Source: Luteibacter sp. (GTDB taxonomy: Bacteria; Pseudomonadota; Gammaproteobacteria; Xanthomonadales; Rhodanobacteraceae). Taken from it: a DNA stretch of 64,000 nucleotides. The notes beneath the pieces were generated by a model that was given only the letters and a program-made list of their open reading frames with translations, was not told the DNA's origin and searched no databases. Shown here in pieces: positions 7,160-15,157 of this stretch; position 1 is the first letter of the stretch, and the number at the start of each line of letters is the position of its first letter. Position numbers and translations under genes: made by a program. Location of the stretch: positions 1 through 64,000 of the forward strand of contig NZ_WNDO01000015.1 in assembly GCF_009912395.1 (NCBI RefSeq), read 5' to 3'.

Positions 7160-8617
7160 TCAGAAAGTGTGTTCGAGACGGAAACTGATCTGGCGGCGCT
7201 GGTAGCTGTAGAGCCAGCCGACATTGCTGCGCACGCGGTTGATCTGCGCGGTGAGGCTCGGCGTAAGTCCCATGAAGCGGAACTTCGGCATGCCGAGGAT
7301 GAAGATGACGTTGCGTTCGACATCGTGGCGACGCGCTTCCAGCAGGTCGCTGTAGGCCGCGTAGTCGCGATAACGGAACGAGGCGGAGAGATAGGTGGTG
7401 AAGGCGTTACCCCAGGCGCGTACCACGCCAATACGCGCACCGCGCTGGATGAAACCCTGAGTGACGTCGCGTGCGTTCTTGTCGACGAGGTCCAGGCCAC
7501 CGAAGACCGTCCATTGGCGAGGTAGCTGATACCACACGGTGGCGAAGGCATCGCGGAGCGCACCATCGTAGGCGTCGTAACCGGGCTGCTTGTAGCGGAA
7601 CTGCTTGCGGTCGGCCTCCAGCTTGAAGGTCATGACGGCGTTTACGTCGTGGATCCATTCGGCGTGGCCGCCCCAGGCGGTATAGAGCAGGCCGGTGCCA
7701 TAGGTGCCGGCGTCGAAGGTCGGCGCGATGGCCCAGGTGTCGTGGGCGGTACGATGGTCGTAGCCGATCTGGGTGACGCTGGTGACCTGGTTGTAGCGCG
7801 AATGGCCAGGATAGATGTCGCCGAAGGCGAACGAGCGCAGGTAGATGCCGCCATGCCCCGACAGCGGTTCGCGGCGTGACAGGCTGCCTTCAAAGTTGAC
7901 GCCGCGCGAACCGATGGCGGGCGGTACCTTGCGATTGATGAAGCAGGTGCCGTCGGGTCCGATCAGCAGGCAGGTCTCGCTGGCCGAGGTCTGGTTGAGG
8001 TTGTCGTTGTACGACGGACCGATGGCGAACGAGCCTTGCCAGGCGCGCCGACGCTTCAGGGCGGCGAGGAAGGTCTCCACGCTCCGGCGTACACCGGCCG
8101 CCTTGTCGTCTGCGGTGGGAAGCTTGTCCGCGATGCGTGTGAAAAGGGTTTCGGCGTCACGATCCTGCTGGCTTTCGAAAAGCACGCGGGCCAGTTCCAG
8201 CTGGCCGGGCAGGAATTCGTCCTGCAGCTTCAGCAGGTCGCGATACTCGCGTTCGGCGCCATGCAGGTCGCCGTCTTCGCGAGCGAGGCCGCCGCGTGCG
8301 TAATGGAGCAGCATCGGGTCGGCGTCGGGCATGTGTTCGTATCGCGCAAGGAATCGCCGTGCATCGGCCCAGGCGCGTTTTTCCACCGAAACATACAGCG
8401 CCTCGCCGACATCGCTGGCCGTGTTGCCCACGCTATAGGTTTTTTCGTCGATGACAATGCGCGAGGTGTCGGCGTCCTCGACAAGGTGTTTCTCCCGCGC
8501 GGCCTCGCGGCGTTCACCGGTCTGGTCGAGGCGCAGCCGGGTATCGTCCACGGTCTGCGCCCGCACGGCGGGGCAGGCGATGGCCAGCGCCAACGCGAAG
8601 AGGAGCGGGGGCCCCAT
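7160..8617 (-). CDS. Slam (surface lipoprotein assembly modifier) outer-membrane exporter
   Basis: A 485-residue protein from the preferred ATG at 8617, which follows GGGAG and opens a clean signal peptide (LLFALALAIACPAVRAQ); longer starts to 8686 would overlap the upstream gene. The N-terminal part (about residues 55-165) is a helical TPR-like domain (ARGGLAREDGDLHGAEREY, ELARVLFESQQDRDAETLF). From about 185 it becomes a beta barrel (SFAIGPSYNDNLNQTS) ending in the terminal aromatic RLEHTF. This matches the Slam/DUF560 family, which moves TbpB-like and hemophilin clients to the surface. The adjacent hemophilin-like gene is the obvious client. Confidence 0.85.
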   Translation of the reverse strand: MGPPLLFALALAIACPAVRAQTVDDTRLRLDQTGERREAAREKHLVEDADTSRIVIDEKTYSVGNTASDVGEALYVSVEKRAWADARRFLARYEHMPDADPMLLHYARGGLAREDGDLHGAEREYRDLLKLQDEFLPGQLELARVLFESQQDRDAETLFTRIADKLPTADDKAAGVRRSVETFLAALKRRRAWQGSFAIGPSYNDNLNQTSASETCLLIGPDGTCFINRKVPPAIGSRGVNFEGSLSRREPLSGHGGIYLRSFAFGDIYPGHSRYNQVTSVTQIGYDHRTAHDTWAIAPTFDAGTYGTGLLYTAWGGHAEWIHDVNAVMTFKLEADRKQFRYKQPGYDAYDGALRDAFATVWYQLPRQWTVFGGLDLVDKNARDVTQGFIQRGARIGVVRAWGNAFTTYLSASFRYRDYAAYSDLLEARRHDVERNVIFILGMPKFRFMGLTPSLTAQINRVRSNVGWLYSYQRRQISFRLEHTF

Positions 8618-8672
8618 GACTGGCCCCCGCTCCCGGACGCGTGGCGGATGACGAAGGGTCATCCTCACGGGG

Positions 8673-9443
8673 TCACTGCTTGGCACCGCCGAACGCGGTG
8701 TTGTACTGGCGAGCGTTGGCGAACGAGACGATACCCGCCACCGACGCGGCGTTGGCGCCGAAGAAGCGACCGTTCACCGAGCCGCCAGTGGCGACGTTGG
8801 CACCGCCTACGCTGGCGACACCGCCGGCACCGACGATGTTCGCGCCGGCGATGGCGGCCGTGCCGATATCCACCTTGTAGTTACCGTTCGAGACCGAACC
8901 GGTGAGCTGACGGGTGGCGAAGTTGGCGGAGAAGGTACCGGCGAGCGCGCCGTTGCTGGCGTAGTCGCTGATACCCTGCACGGCGTAGGTGGCGGAACCC
9001 GTGGTCGGCACGGTGGTGCCGGCGGTGTCGCCTGCGTAATAGGTGGCGTGCGTGCCGTCGGCGGCGCTGGCGGTCTGCGACCACTCACCGTAGTAGACGT
9101 TGGCGTTGCTCACCTTGGCAAAGTGGAACGAACCCAGCTTGGTGTGGTCCGGCGGCGAACCGGCCGGCGGGGTCGGGCTGGCGAAGTTGAGGAAGGTCAC
9201 GCCGCTGGCATCCGTGCTGCCATAGGCGGTGAGACCGGCGAAGTCCACCAGGCTGGCGGTGCCGGTCGACGGCACGCCGATGCCCGGCAGGCCGGAGTGG
9301 TGCGGACCGCCGTTGACGGTGGACGAGCCAGCGCTGATGTTGTTGTTGCTGACGGCGCCGACGACCTGGGCGTGGGCGGAACCGGCGAGCAGCAGCGCGC
9401 CGACGGAAAGCAGGCCGAGGGCCCTGAGGGGGAAACCTTGCAT
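8673..9443 (-). CDS. Hemophilin-like secreted haemophore, paralogue 2 (in operon)
   Basis: 256 residues with a signal peptide ending GSAHAQ and no lipobox, then an N-terminal half containing the His-bearing segment GPHHSGLPGIGVPSTG. The C-terminal beta-rich half ends GRFFGANAASVAGI and YNTAFGGAKQ, as in Slam-dependent hemophilin and transferrin-binding protein barrels. It lies between the receptor and Slam genes, the organisation known for the hphA locus of Acinetobacter. The role as a secreted haem binder that hands haem to the neighbouring receptor is inferred. AAGGAGAATTC precedes the ATG. Confidence 0.78.
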   Translation of the reverse strand: MQGFPLRALGLLSVGALLLAGSAHAQVVGAVSNNNISAGSSTVNGGPHHSGLPGIGVPSTGTASLVDFAGLTAYGSTDASGVTFLNFASPTPPAGSPPDHTKLGSFHFAKVSNANVYYGEWSQTASAADGTHATYYAGDTAGTTVPTTGSATYAVQGISDYASNGALAGTFSANFATRQLTGSVSNGNYKVDIGTAAIAGANIVGAGGVASVGGANVATGGSVNGRFFGANAASVAGIVSFANARQYNTAFGGAKQ

Positions 9444-9538
9444 CGTGAATTCTCCTTGAAAAGAGGAAGCGCCGGCGATGGCTGAGCGCGGTGTTCCCTG
9501 CCGTCCGTGGCGGGCCAGCTAGAGCTCCATGAGGGGTG

Positions 9539-12500
9539 TCAGAACCGCGCGTTCACGCTGAGGCGGATCGTCCGGCCGGGAGCCGGCATCAGCGAACGGG
9601 TGAGCGGGTCGACGTAATAGCGGTTGCCGAGGTTCGTGCCGGCCAGTTCCAGCGTCATGCCGTTGTGCAGCTTGTAATCGGCGTAGGCGTCGTAGGTCAC
9701 GATCGTGCCCCAGGTGTAGGGCACGTTGAGTCCATAGCCGCTGATGGTTCCCGTCGTGACGTACTTATCCAGTTGGGGATTGGAATACGCGCGGTAGTAG
9801 ACCGTGCGCGTACCCACTTCGAGCGCACGATCGAAGAAGCGTGCGCCGAGTGTCAGATTCGCGGAGAACTTCGGCGTGGCCTGCGTCAGCAAGTAGCTGC
9901 TCACGAAGCCGTAGTTCACGCAATTCGGAACATTGCCATGCGAAGGATCGCTCAGGATCGCGCGGTTGTCGTCGCAGGTCTTGTCGGTAGTGGTCTTGGC
10001 GATACCGAGGTCGGTGAAGAAGCGACCGTTGTCGTAGCGGCCCTGGAGTTCAAAGCCGCGCACGATCTTCCGGTTCATGTTGGTGAACATCAGCTTGTCG
10101 CTGCGCTCGATAACGTTGCGGGTGATGGTGTTGAACCAGGTCAGCTTCACGTCGGCGCGTTGGTCGCTATCCAGGTGGAACAGGTCACGCAGGTCATGCA
10201 CGTAGCCCGCTTCCCAGGTGTAGGCGTGCTCGGGTTTCAGGCTGTTCAGGGGATCGATCGACGCCGAGAAGCCGATGGTGCTTTCGAACAGGCTGGGGAA
10301 GCGATAGGCCTGGACGTAACGCAGGTACGCCCGGCTGTTCGGCGTGAACTGGTAGCTGGCCGAGAACCACGGCGCCCAGCCGTGGCCGCGCTGGGATTTC
10401 GCACGCGCGGCAATCTGCTGGGGGGCGGGCAAGTCGTTGCTCGTCTGGCAGGTGCCCGGAGCGTAATTCTTCACGCTGGAAAGGAAGCCATTGACGCAGA
10501 TGTCGTCCGCACGGTGGTACCGGCCATTGGCATCGGGAAGCCAGTCCACCGTGTTGGTGAAGTTATAGGTCTGGCCTTCCTGCTGTTGGCGAAAGATATC
10601 CAACAGATTGTCCAGGTCGGCGCCGCTCAGGCCGGAGTCGGTCAGCATCTTGCGCATGGACTCGACGTACTTGTCGGGCGTGGTTTCGATCGTGTCGTAG
10701 GTCAGCTGCTTCTTGTCCCGGTACTGGGTAGTGAAGTAGTCGCCCTTCCCAGCGCGAATCTGGGCCGCGAGGAAATCGTCATGCGCCTTGTAGCCCGAAT
10801 AACGCATGCCGCCCTCGAGCGTCAGCGCATCGGTGGCACGCCATTGCACATCGAAATGGATGTCGTATTCCTGGCGACGCCCCGCGCGAGGAAACTGGCG
10901 CCAACCATCGTCGGTACCGTTCCAAACATCGCTGGAGGACAGCTTCTCGTGTTCCCAGTGACCGCCCACGGTGAAGTCGACCCGTTCGCCGAAGTGCATG
11001 CGATTGCTCAGGGTGAGGCCCACGCGATTGTTCTGCGCATTGGCGAGCGCCGTGTTGCGCAGGATCGGGTCGCTGGGGCCTGGGGCGTAGTTGGGAAAAC
11101 CGCCAGCGGTGTAGGTGTGGCTCGCCGTCCGCGTGGTCCACGCGTTCGCGTACAGGTCCAGCCAGGGGCTGTCCGGGTTCCAGCGGTATTCCAGGTTATA
11201 GGCCTTGGCGTCCACCTTGCTTTCGGGCCACTGCACCGCGCCAAGATTCGAAATGCCGCCAAGGATGATGCGCGAGGGCATGATCTCGCCGTAGCGGGAC
11301 ATCGTGTCGCGCGCGCCGAGCTGCAGACTCTGGTCGGGGGAGATATGCCAGGTGATCTTGCCCAGCCACGATTGCAGTTCGCTGGAGGTGTTGGGTACCT
11401 CGCTACCGGGCTCATAGGCCGTACCGAGCTGGCGGACGACATTGTTCATGCCGTAGAGGTCCTGGTGCGAGTAGTAGCTCGCGTCGTTCTTGCCGGAGAA
11501 GTAATTGCCGCGCTTGCGATAGGCATAGGCGGTGAGATAGTCGAAATCGTCCTGCTTCGCGGCGAATGCGACGCGATAGGCGCGGTCGCCCATGCTCAGC
11601 GTCTGCGGATCCTTCCGGGGCACCTGGCGAACCGTCGGATCGCCGTACGAGGCGTTGGGCGAGGTACCTGCCGGTGCGCCGGGCGTACCGGGGAAATTGG
11701 GGACGTTGCGGTAATCCTGACACGTGAGCAGGGTGGGGAAGCGCGGCGATGTCGAGTTGTTCGCACCTTCGGCACGGATATCCACACCGATGGTGCGACC
11801 GGGTGCGAGCACATCGTCCACGTCGAGCGTTTTCACCACCACGGCGCCGCCGATACCGCCGTTCACGTCGCGTGCGGTGGTCGGCCCCTTGAGTACCTGC
11901 ATGCCGCCGATCAGCGACGGGTCGATGTAGGCGCGATTGTTGGCACCGTTGTAGCCCCGCCATACGGTGAGTGCCTGTTCGGTGCCGTCGATGAGGACGG
12001 GTACACGGCCCGGTCCTTCCACACCGCGGATGCTGGGATCGAGGGCGCCGCTGTTGCGCGCGTCGCCGCTGTACACATTCACCATGCCCTTGAGCAGGTC
12101 GGCGGGGTTGTTGCCGCGATAGCGTTCGATGTCCTTGCGGCCCTTGTAGACGCTGGAAAAATCGTTGCCGTAGACATCGTCGTAGCCGCGACGGTCACGG
12201 GCGTCTCCCGTCGGGTGATCGCCGTAGGCGGACTCCACCGACAGGGTGCCTGTCACCACGTCGCCTTTGCTGCCCGCAGCGGCCTTTTCCAGTGTCACCA
12301 CACCGGGGCTCACCTGGCGCCAGCGCAGGCCCGAACCCTGCAGCAGGCGATCAAGCGCTTCGGTATCGGTGTAGTCACCTTTCAACGCAGGCGCCTGTAC
12401 CCCGTAGGGCGCCTCGTCGCTGTAGATCACCTGCAGGCGCGTCTGCGACGACAGCGTGGCCAGTGCGCGGGGCAGCGATTGCGCGGGGATGTCCACCGGA

Positions 12501-12637
12501 TGCCGGGCGGCTTGGTTGCTGGCGGGCGCTTCCTGGGCGCGAGTGGTGGCGACCGTGCCAAGGGCAAGCAGAATGGCGGCGGCGAGCATCGTCGGCAGCG
12601 AGGCGGACGAACGCGTGATCGTGGATGGGGCGGACAT
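9539..12637 (-). CDS. TonB-dependent haem/haemophore receptor with signalling (STN) domain
   Basis: 1032 residues: a signal peptide (ILLALGTVATTRAQ), then an STN domain at about 47-120 (VDIPAQSLPRALATLSSQT, LQVIYSDEAPYGVQAP), a plug domain (NNPADLLKGMVNVYSGDARN, VPVLIDGTEQ), and a 22-strand-type barrel ending RLSVNARF. The FRAP-like box appears as AYRFPSLFE followed by NSLKPEHAYTWEAGY. The STN domain, together with the adjacent FecR and ECF sigma genes, indicates surface signalling in which ligand binding switches on the sigma factor. The neighbouring hemophilin, Slam and haem oxygenase point to haem-loaded hemophilin as ligand (HphR role). Confidence 0.88.
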   Translation of the reverse strand: MSAPSTITRSSASLPTMLAAAILLALGTVATTRAQEAPASNQAARHPVDIPAQSLPRALATLSSQTRLQVIYSDEAPYGVQAPALKGDYTDTEALDRLLQGSGLRWRQVSPGVVTLEKAAAGSKGDVVTGTLSVESAYGDHPTGDARDRRGYDDVYGNDFSSVYKGRKDIERYRGNNPADLLKGMVNVYSGDARNSGALDPSIRGVEGPGRVPVLIDGTEQALTVWRGYNGANNRAYIDPSLIGGMQVLKGPTTARDVNGGIGGAVVVKTLDVDDVLAPGRTIGVDIRAEGANNSTSPRFPTLLTCQDYRNVPNFPGTPGAPAGTSPNASYGDPTVRQVPRKDPQTLSMGDRAYRVAFAAKQDDFDYLTAYAYRKRGNYFSGKNDASYYSHQDLYGMNNVVRQLGTAYEPGSEVPNTSSELQSWLGKITWHISPDQSLQLGARDTMSRYGEIMPSRIILGGISNLGAVQWPESKVDAKAYNLEYRWNPDSPWLDLYANAWTTRTASHTYTAGGFPNYAPGPSDPILRNTALANAQNNRVGLTLSNRMHFGERVDFTVGGHWEHEKLSSSDVWNGTDDGWRQFPRAGRRQEYDIHFDVQWRATDALTLEGGMRYSGYKAHDDFLAAQIRAGKGDYFTTQYRDKKQLTYDTIETTPDKYVESMRKMLTDSGLSGADLDNLLDIFRQQQEGQTYNFTNTVDWLPDANGRYHRADDICVNGFLSSVKNYAPGTCQTSNDLPAPQQIAARAKSQRGHGWAPWFSASYQFTPNSRAYLRYVQAYRFPSLFESTIGFSASIDPLNSLKPEHAYTWEAGYVHDLRDLFHLDSDQRADVKLTWFNTITRNVIERSDKLMFTNMNRKIVRGFELQGRYDNGRFFTDLGIAKTTTDKTCDDNRAILSDPSHGNVPNCVNYGFVSSYLLTQATPKFSANLTLGARFFDRALEVGTRTVYYRAYSNPQLDKYVTTGTISGYGLNVPYTWGTIVTYDAYADYKLHNGMTLELAGTNLGNRYYVDPLTRSLMPAPGRTIRLSVNARF

Positions 12638-12672
12638 GGGTGGCGTGGGATCCCTGTAGGCTGTCGCAGGTC

Positions 12673-12691
12673 AATGAGAATGAGTCTCATT
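12673..12691. promoter_or_regulatory. Candidate Fur box upstream of the haem receptor
   Basis: AATGAGAATGAGTCTCATT sits in a ten-base inverted repeat (GTCAATGAGA / TCTCATTGAC) 36 bases upstream of the receptor ATG and matches the 6-1-6 hexamer layout of Fur boxes. Iron repression of receptor, haemophore and downstream genes is inferred. Confidence 0.7.
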
Positions 12692-12755
12692 GACTGTCTG
12701 CCCACATAGACGAACGGGACCCGGGGAATCCCCCAAGAAACTTTCGAATTATTTT

Positions 12756-13676
12756 TCAGTACACGACGGTAAGTAGCGGGCCTACGCGGCTCTGGCGCAG
12801 GCCCAGCGAGGCAACGACGGCCTCCAGGGCCTTGTCGGGGTCGCGGATGTCGAAGGCCCCCGAGATGGGGTGGTCGCGCAGGGCGCTTCCACGCACCCAG
12901 ATGCCGCCACGGCGATAACGGCCCAGCTCATCCATTACCTGGGACAGCGGTGCGCGATAGAACACCAGCTGCCCACGCGTCCAGGCCGACAGGGTATCGG
13001 CATCGCCGGGAGGCGCTGCGTGCGTGCCTTGGGTATCCAGCGTGGCGGCGTCTCCCGCCAGCAGGGTGAGTGTGTCGTCCGTGCCGCCGTGTACCGCGAC
13101 GCGACCTTCCACCACGCCGACGCGTGTACGGTTCTCGTCCACGCGTACATCGAACACCGTGCCCAGGACGCGGGCTTCACCGCTGTCCGTGCGTACCGTG
13201 AACGGCCGCGAGGCGTCATGGGCCACGCGGAAGAAGGCTTCGCCACGCACCAGGCGCACGTGGCGTCCCGCGCCGTCGATCTCCACGTCGATCGCCGAAT
13301 TCGTGTTGAGGGTGACCTGGGTGCCGTCGGTCAGCTGGACCTCGCGGGTCTCGCCCACGGCGGTCACCGCGTCGTGCGCGTCGCGCTGGTGGATGACCAC
13401 GAGGCCGGTCAGCATGATGGCGGCAGCCACCGCGGCGACCGCCAGACGGCGTCGGGGCATCCGTCGCGGGCGGGGAGGCGCGCACATCGCCCGCACGGGC
13501 TCGTCCAGTTGCGCATGCAGCGACTCGACTTCAGCCATCGCCAGGGCGTGGCGGGGATCGAGGGACAGCCATGCGGCATGCGCACGGCGCACGGTATCGT
13601 CGGCGTCGCGCAGGCGGGCGTGCCAGCGGACCGCTTCGGTGAAACACTCGTCGTCGATGGAGGGTTGCTGGTCCAT
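12756..13676 (-). CDS. FecR-family anti-sigma regulator
   Basis: 306 residues from the ATG at 13676; an ATG at 13742 is in frame but lacks a ribosome-binding site. The N-terminal cytoplasmic segment begins with an AVRWHARLRDAD motif as in FecR. One helix follows (RLAVAAVAAAIMLTGLVVI, about residues 80-98), then a periplasmic FecR domain (GETREVQLTDGTQVTLNTNS, HVRLVRGEAFFRV) and a C-terminal STN-contact region. It passes the receptor's signal across the inner membrane to the sigma factor encoded just upstream. Gene order sigma-FecR-receptor is the classic one. Confidence 0.9.
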   Translation of the reverse strand: MDQQPSIDDECFTEAVRWHARLRDADDTVRRAHAAWLSLDPRHALAMAEVESLHAQLDEPVRAMCAPPRPRRMPRRRLAVAAVAAAIMLTGLVVIHQRDAHDAVTAVGETREVQLTDGTQVTLNTNSAIDVEIDGAGRHVRLVRGEAFFRVAHDASRPFTVRTDSGEARVLGTVFDVRVDENRTRVGVVEGRVAVHGGTDDTLTLLAGDAATLDTQGTHAAPPGDADTLSAWTRGQLVFYRAPLSQVMDELGRYRRGGIWVRGSALRDHPISGAFDIRDPDKALEAVVASLGLRQSRVGPLLTVVY

Positions 13677-13778
13677 GTGCCTATCCGCGGTCCGGAATGG
13701 GTGGGCGGCGAGGGCCGCGTCTGGCGAGAGATCACCCGTCATGACGATGACGAATGAACGGGAAGGTTTCCCCCACGA

Positions 13779-14327
13779 TCATGATTCCGATCCTGCCGAT
13801 TTCACACGTCGACGGCAGGCCAGCATCGCATGGGCAATATGGTTCTCGACCGTTTTCGGCGAAATGCCCAGGCGTTCCCCGATCTGCCGCATGGTCAGGT
13901 GCTCGGCACGGTAGAGCAGGAACACCTCGCGGCATTTCGGCGGCAAGGCACGGATCGCGTCCTGGAGCAGTGCGTACTCCTGCTGCCCGGCGACCACCCG
14001 GAAGGGCGATGGGGCGGGCGTGGCCACCTGATCGGCGGGCGCGTCGTCGTGGAAGTGTCGGTCGTGCAGCATGCCCTGGCGTTGCCGATCGATGACAAGA
14101 TTGGCCACGACGCGGTACACGTAGGCCAGGGGATTGCCGATACCGCCGCTGTCGGCCCGGGTGGGCCGTTCGGCGGAGAGGCGCAGCCAGGCGTCCTGCA
14201 TCACGTCGTCCGCCAGACTGGGCGAACCACCGCGGCGCAGGGCAAACTGCCTTAGTTCGTCGTAGCGGCTTTCCAGCAAGGCGGCGAATGTCGGCGTCCC
14301 CGTGGCTTCCGCGTCACGGTCGGGCAT
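13779..14327 (-). CDS. FecI-like ECF sigma factor
   Basis: 182 residues from the ATG at 14327, preceded by CGAGGCAAGAGG. Sigma region 2 is at about 15-80 (SLADDVMQDAWLRL, YVYRVVANLVIDRQ) and region 4 at about 125-175 (ALPPKCREVFLLYRAEHLT, IGERLGISPKTVENHI). It should direct RNA polymerase to the receptor operon when released from FecR. A Fur-like site in the divergent promoter region upstream suggests iron repression of the sigma gene itself. Confidence 0.92.
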   Translation of the reverse strand: MPDRDAEATGTPTFAALLESRYDELRQFALRRGGSPSLADDVMQDAWLRLSAERPTRADSGGIGNPLAYVYRVVANLVIDRQRQGMLHDRHFHDDAPADQVATPAPSPFRVVAGQQEYALLQDAIRALPPKCREVFLLYRAEHLTMRQIGERLGISPKTVENHIAHAMLACRRRVKSAGSES

Positions 14328-14371
14328 CCTCTTGCCTCGTAATGGACGGATACCCACATGGTATCTTTGTT

Positions 14372-14390
14372 GAGAATGACTCGCAATTGC
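14372..14390. promoter_or_regulatory. Possible Fur box in the fecI/araC divergent region
   Basis: GAGAATGACTCGCAATTGC resembles the GATAAT-type hexamer array, with a good first hexamer, and lies in the 74-base gap between the divergent sigma-factor and AraC genes. Weaker than the site at 12673-12691. Confidence 0.4.
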
Positions 14391-14401
14391 GATTAGGTGC
14401 C

Positions 14402-15154
14402 ATGGACCTTCACTTCGATCCCATGGCGATGCCGGTCAGCGGTGTCGCCATCGACTTCCCCAGCGGCCACGTGATCGCGCCGCATACCCACGCGCGCTCC
14501 CAGCTCGTCTACGCGGTGGAGGGCGTACTCGTGGTGGAGACGCCCGAGGGGCATTGGGTGGTGCCGCCCAACCGCGGGGTATGGCTGCGGGCGGGCGTGG
14601 CGCATTCGGTGCGGATGCGTGGGCAGGCGCGCATGCGCAGCGTCTTCGTGGATGCGGATGCGGCACCGGGGCTTCCCATGCGCGACTGCGTGATCGATGT
14701 CTCGCCGCTGCTGCGCGAGCTGATCCTCGCCGCGACGGAAGCGGGGCAGGTCCGTGATGCGGATACCCGCGACGGCCGCGTCCTGCGCCTGTTGCTCGAC
14801 GAGCTGCGGGTCTCGCCGATGTTGCCGCTGCATCTGCCCTGGCCAGACGATCCGCGCATTCGCCGCGTTTGCACCGACGTGGTCAATCAGCCGGCCGACG
14901 AGACGACAGCCGCCACCTGGGCGGTTCGACTGGCGATGAGTCCGAAGACCTTCCATCGCCAGTTCCTGCGCGGCACGGGGATCACCTTCGGGCGCTGGCG
15001 GCAGCAGGCACGCCTGCTTGGTTCGCTGGAGGCGCTGGCCGAAGGGCTTCCCGTGCTACGAGTCGCGATCGAGCATGGCTACGACAGCCAGAGCGCCTTC
15101 GCCGCCGTGTTCAAGCGGCAATTCGGTGTGTCGCCGTCGGCGTTTTACCGCTGA
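14402..15154 (+). CDS. AraC-family regulator with N-terminal cupin
   Basis: 250 residues from the ATG at 14402; a longer frame upstream runs through the fecI promoter and was rejected. An N-terminal cupin (about 8-85: IDFPSGHVIAPHTHARSQL, PPNRGVWLRAGVAHSVRM) is followed by a C-terminal double HTH (about 155-248: WAVRLAMSPKTFHRQFLR, AIEHGYDSQSAFAAVFKRQF). It is transcribed divergently from the ECF sigma gene and ends four bases before the stop of the convergent MFS gene. Its position suggests either control of the haem locus or of the neighbouring efflux operon. Confidence 0.85.
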   Translation: MDLHFDPMAMPVSGVAIDFPSGHVIAPHTHARSQLVYAVEGVLVVETPEGHWVVPPNRGVWLRAGVAHSVRMRGQARMRSVFVDADAAPGLPMRDCVIDVSPLLRELILAATEAGQVRDADTRDGRVLRLLLDELRVSPMLPLHLPWPDDPRIRRVCTDVVNQPADETTAATWAVRLAMSPKTFHRQFLRGTGITFGRWRQQARLLGSLEALAEGLPVLRVAIEHGYDSQSAFAAVFKRQFGVSPSAFYR

Positions 15155-15157
15155 CGC

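Noticed and set aside
9536..12709. Long plus-strand open frame (1057 codons) opposite the haem receptor
   Set aside because: It lies wholly antisense to a clear TonB receptor and has low-complexity His/Val/Gly-rich composition typical of antisense frames in GC-rich genes, with no domains.
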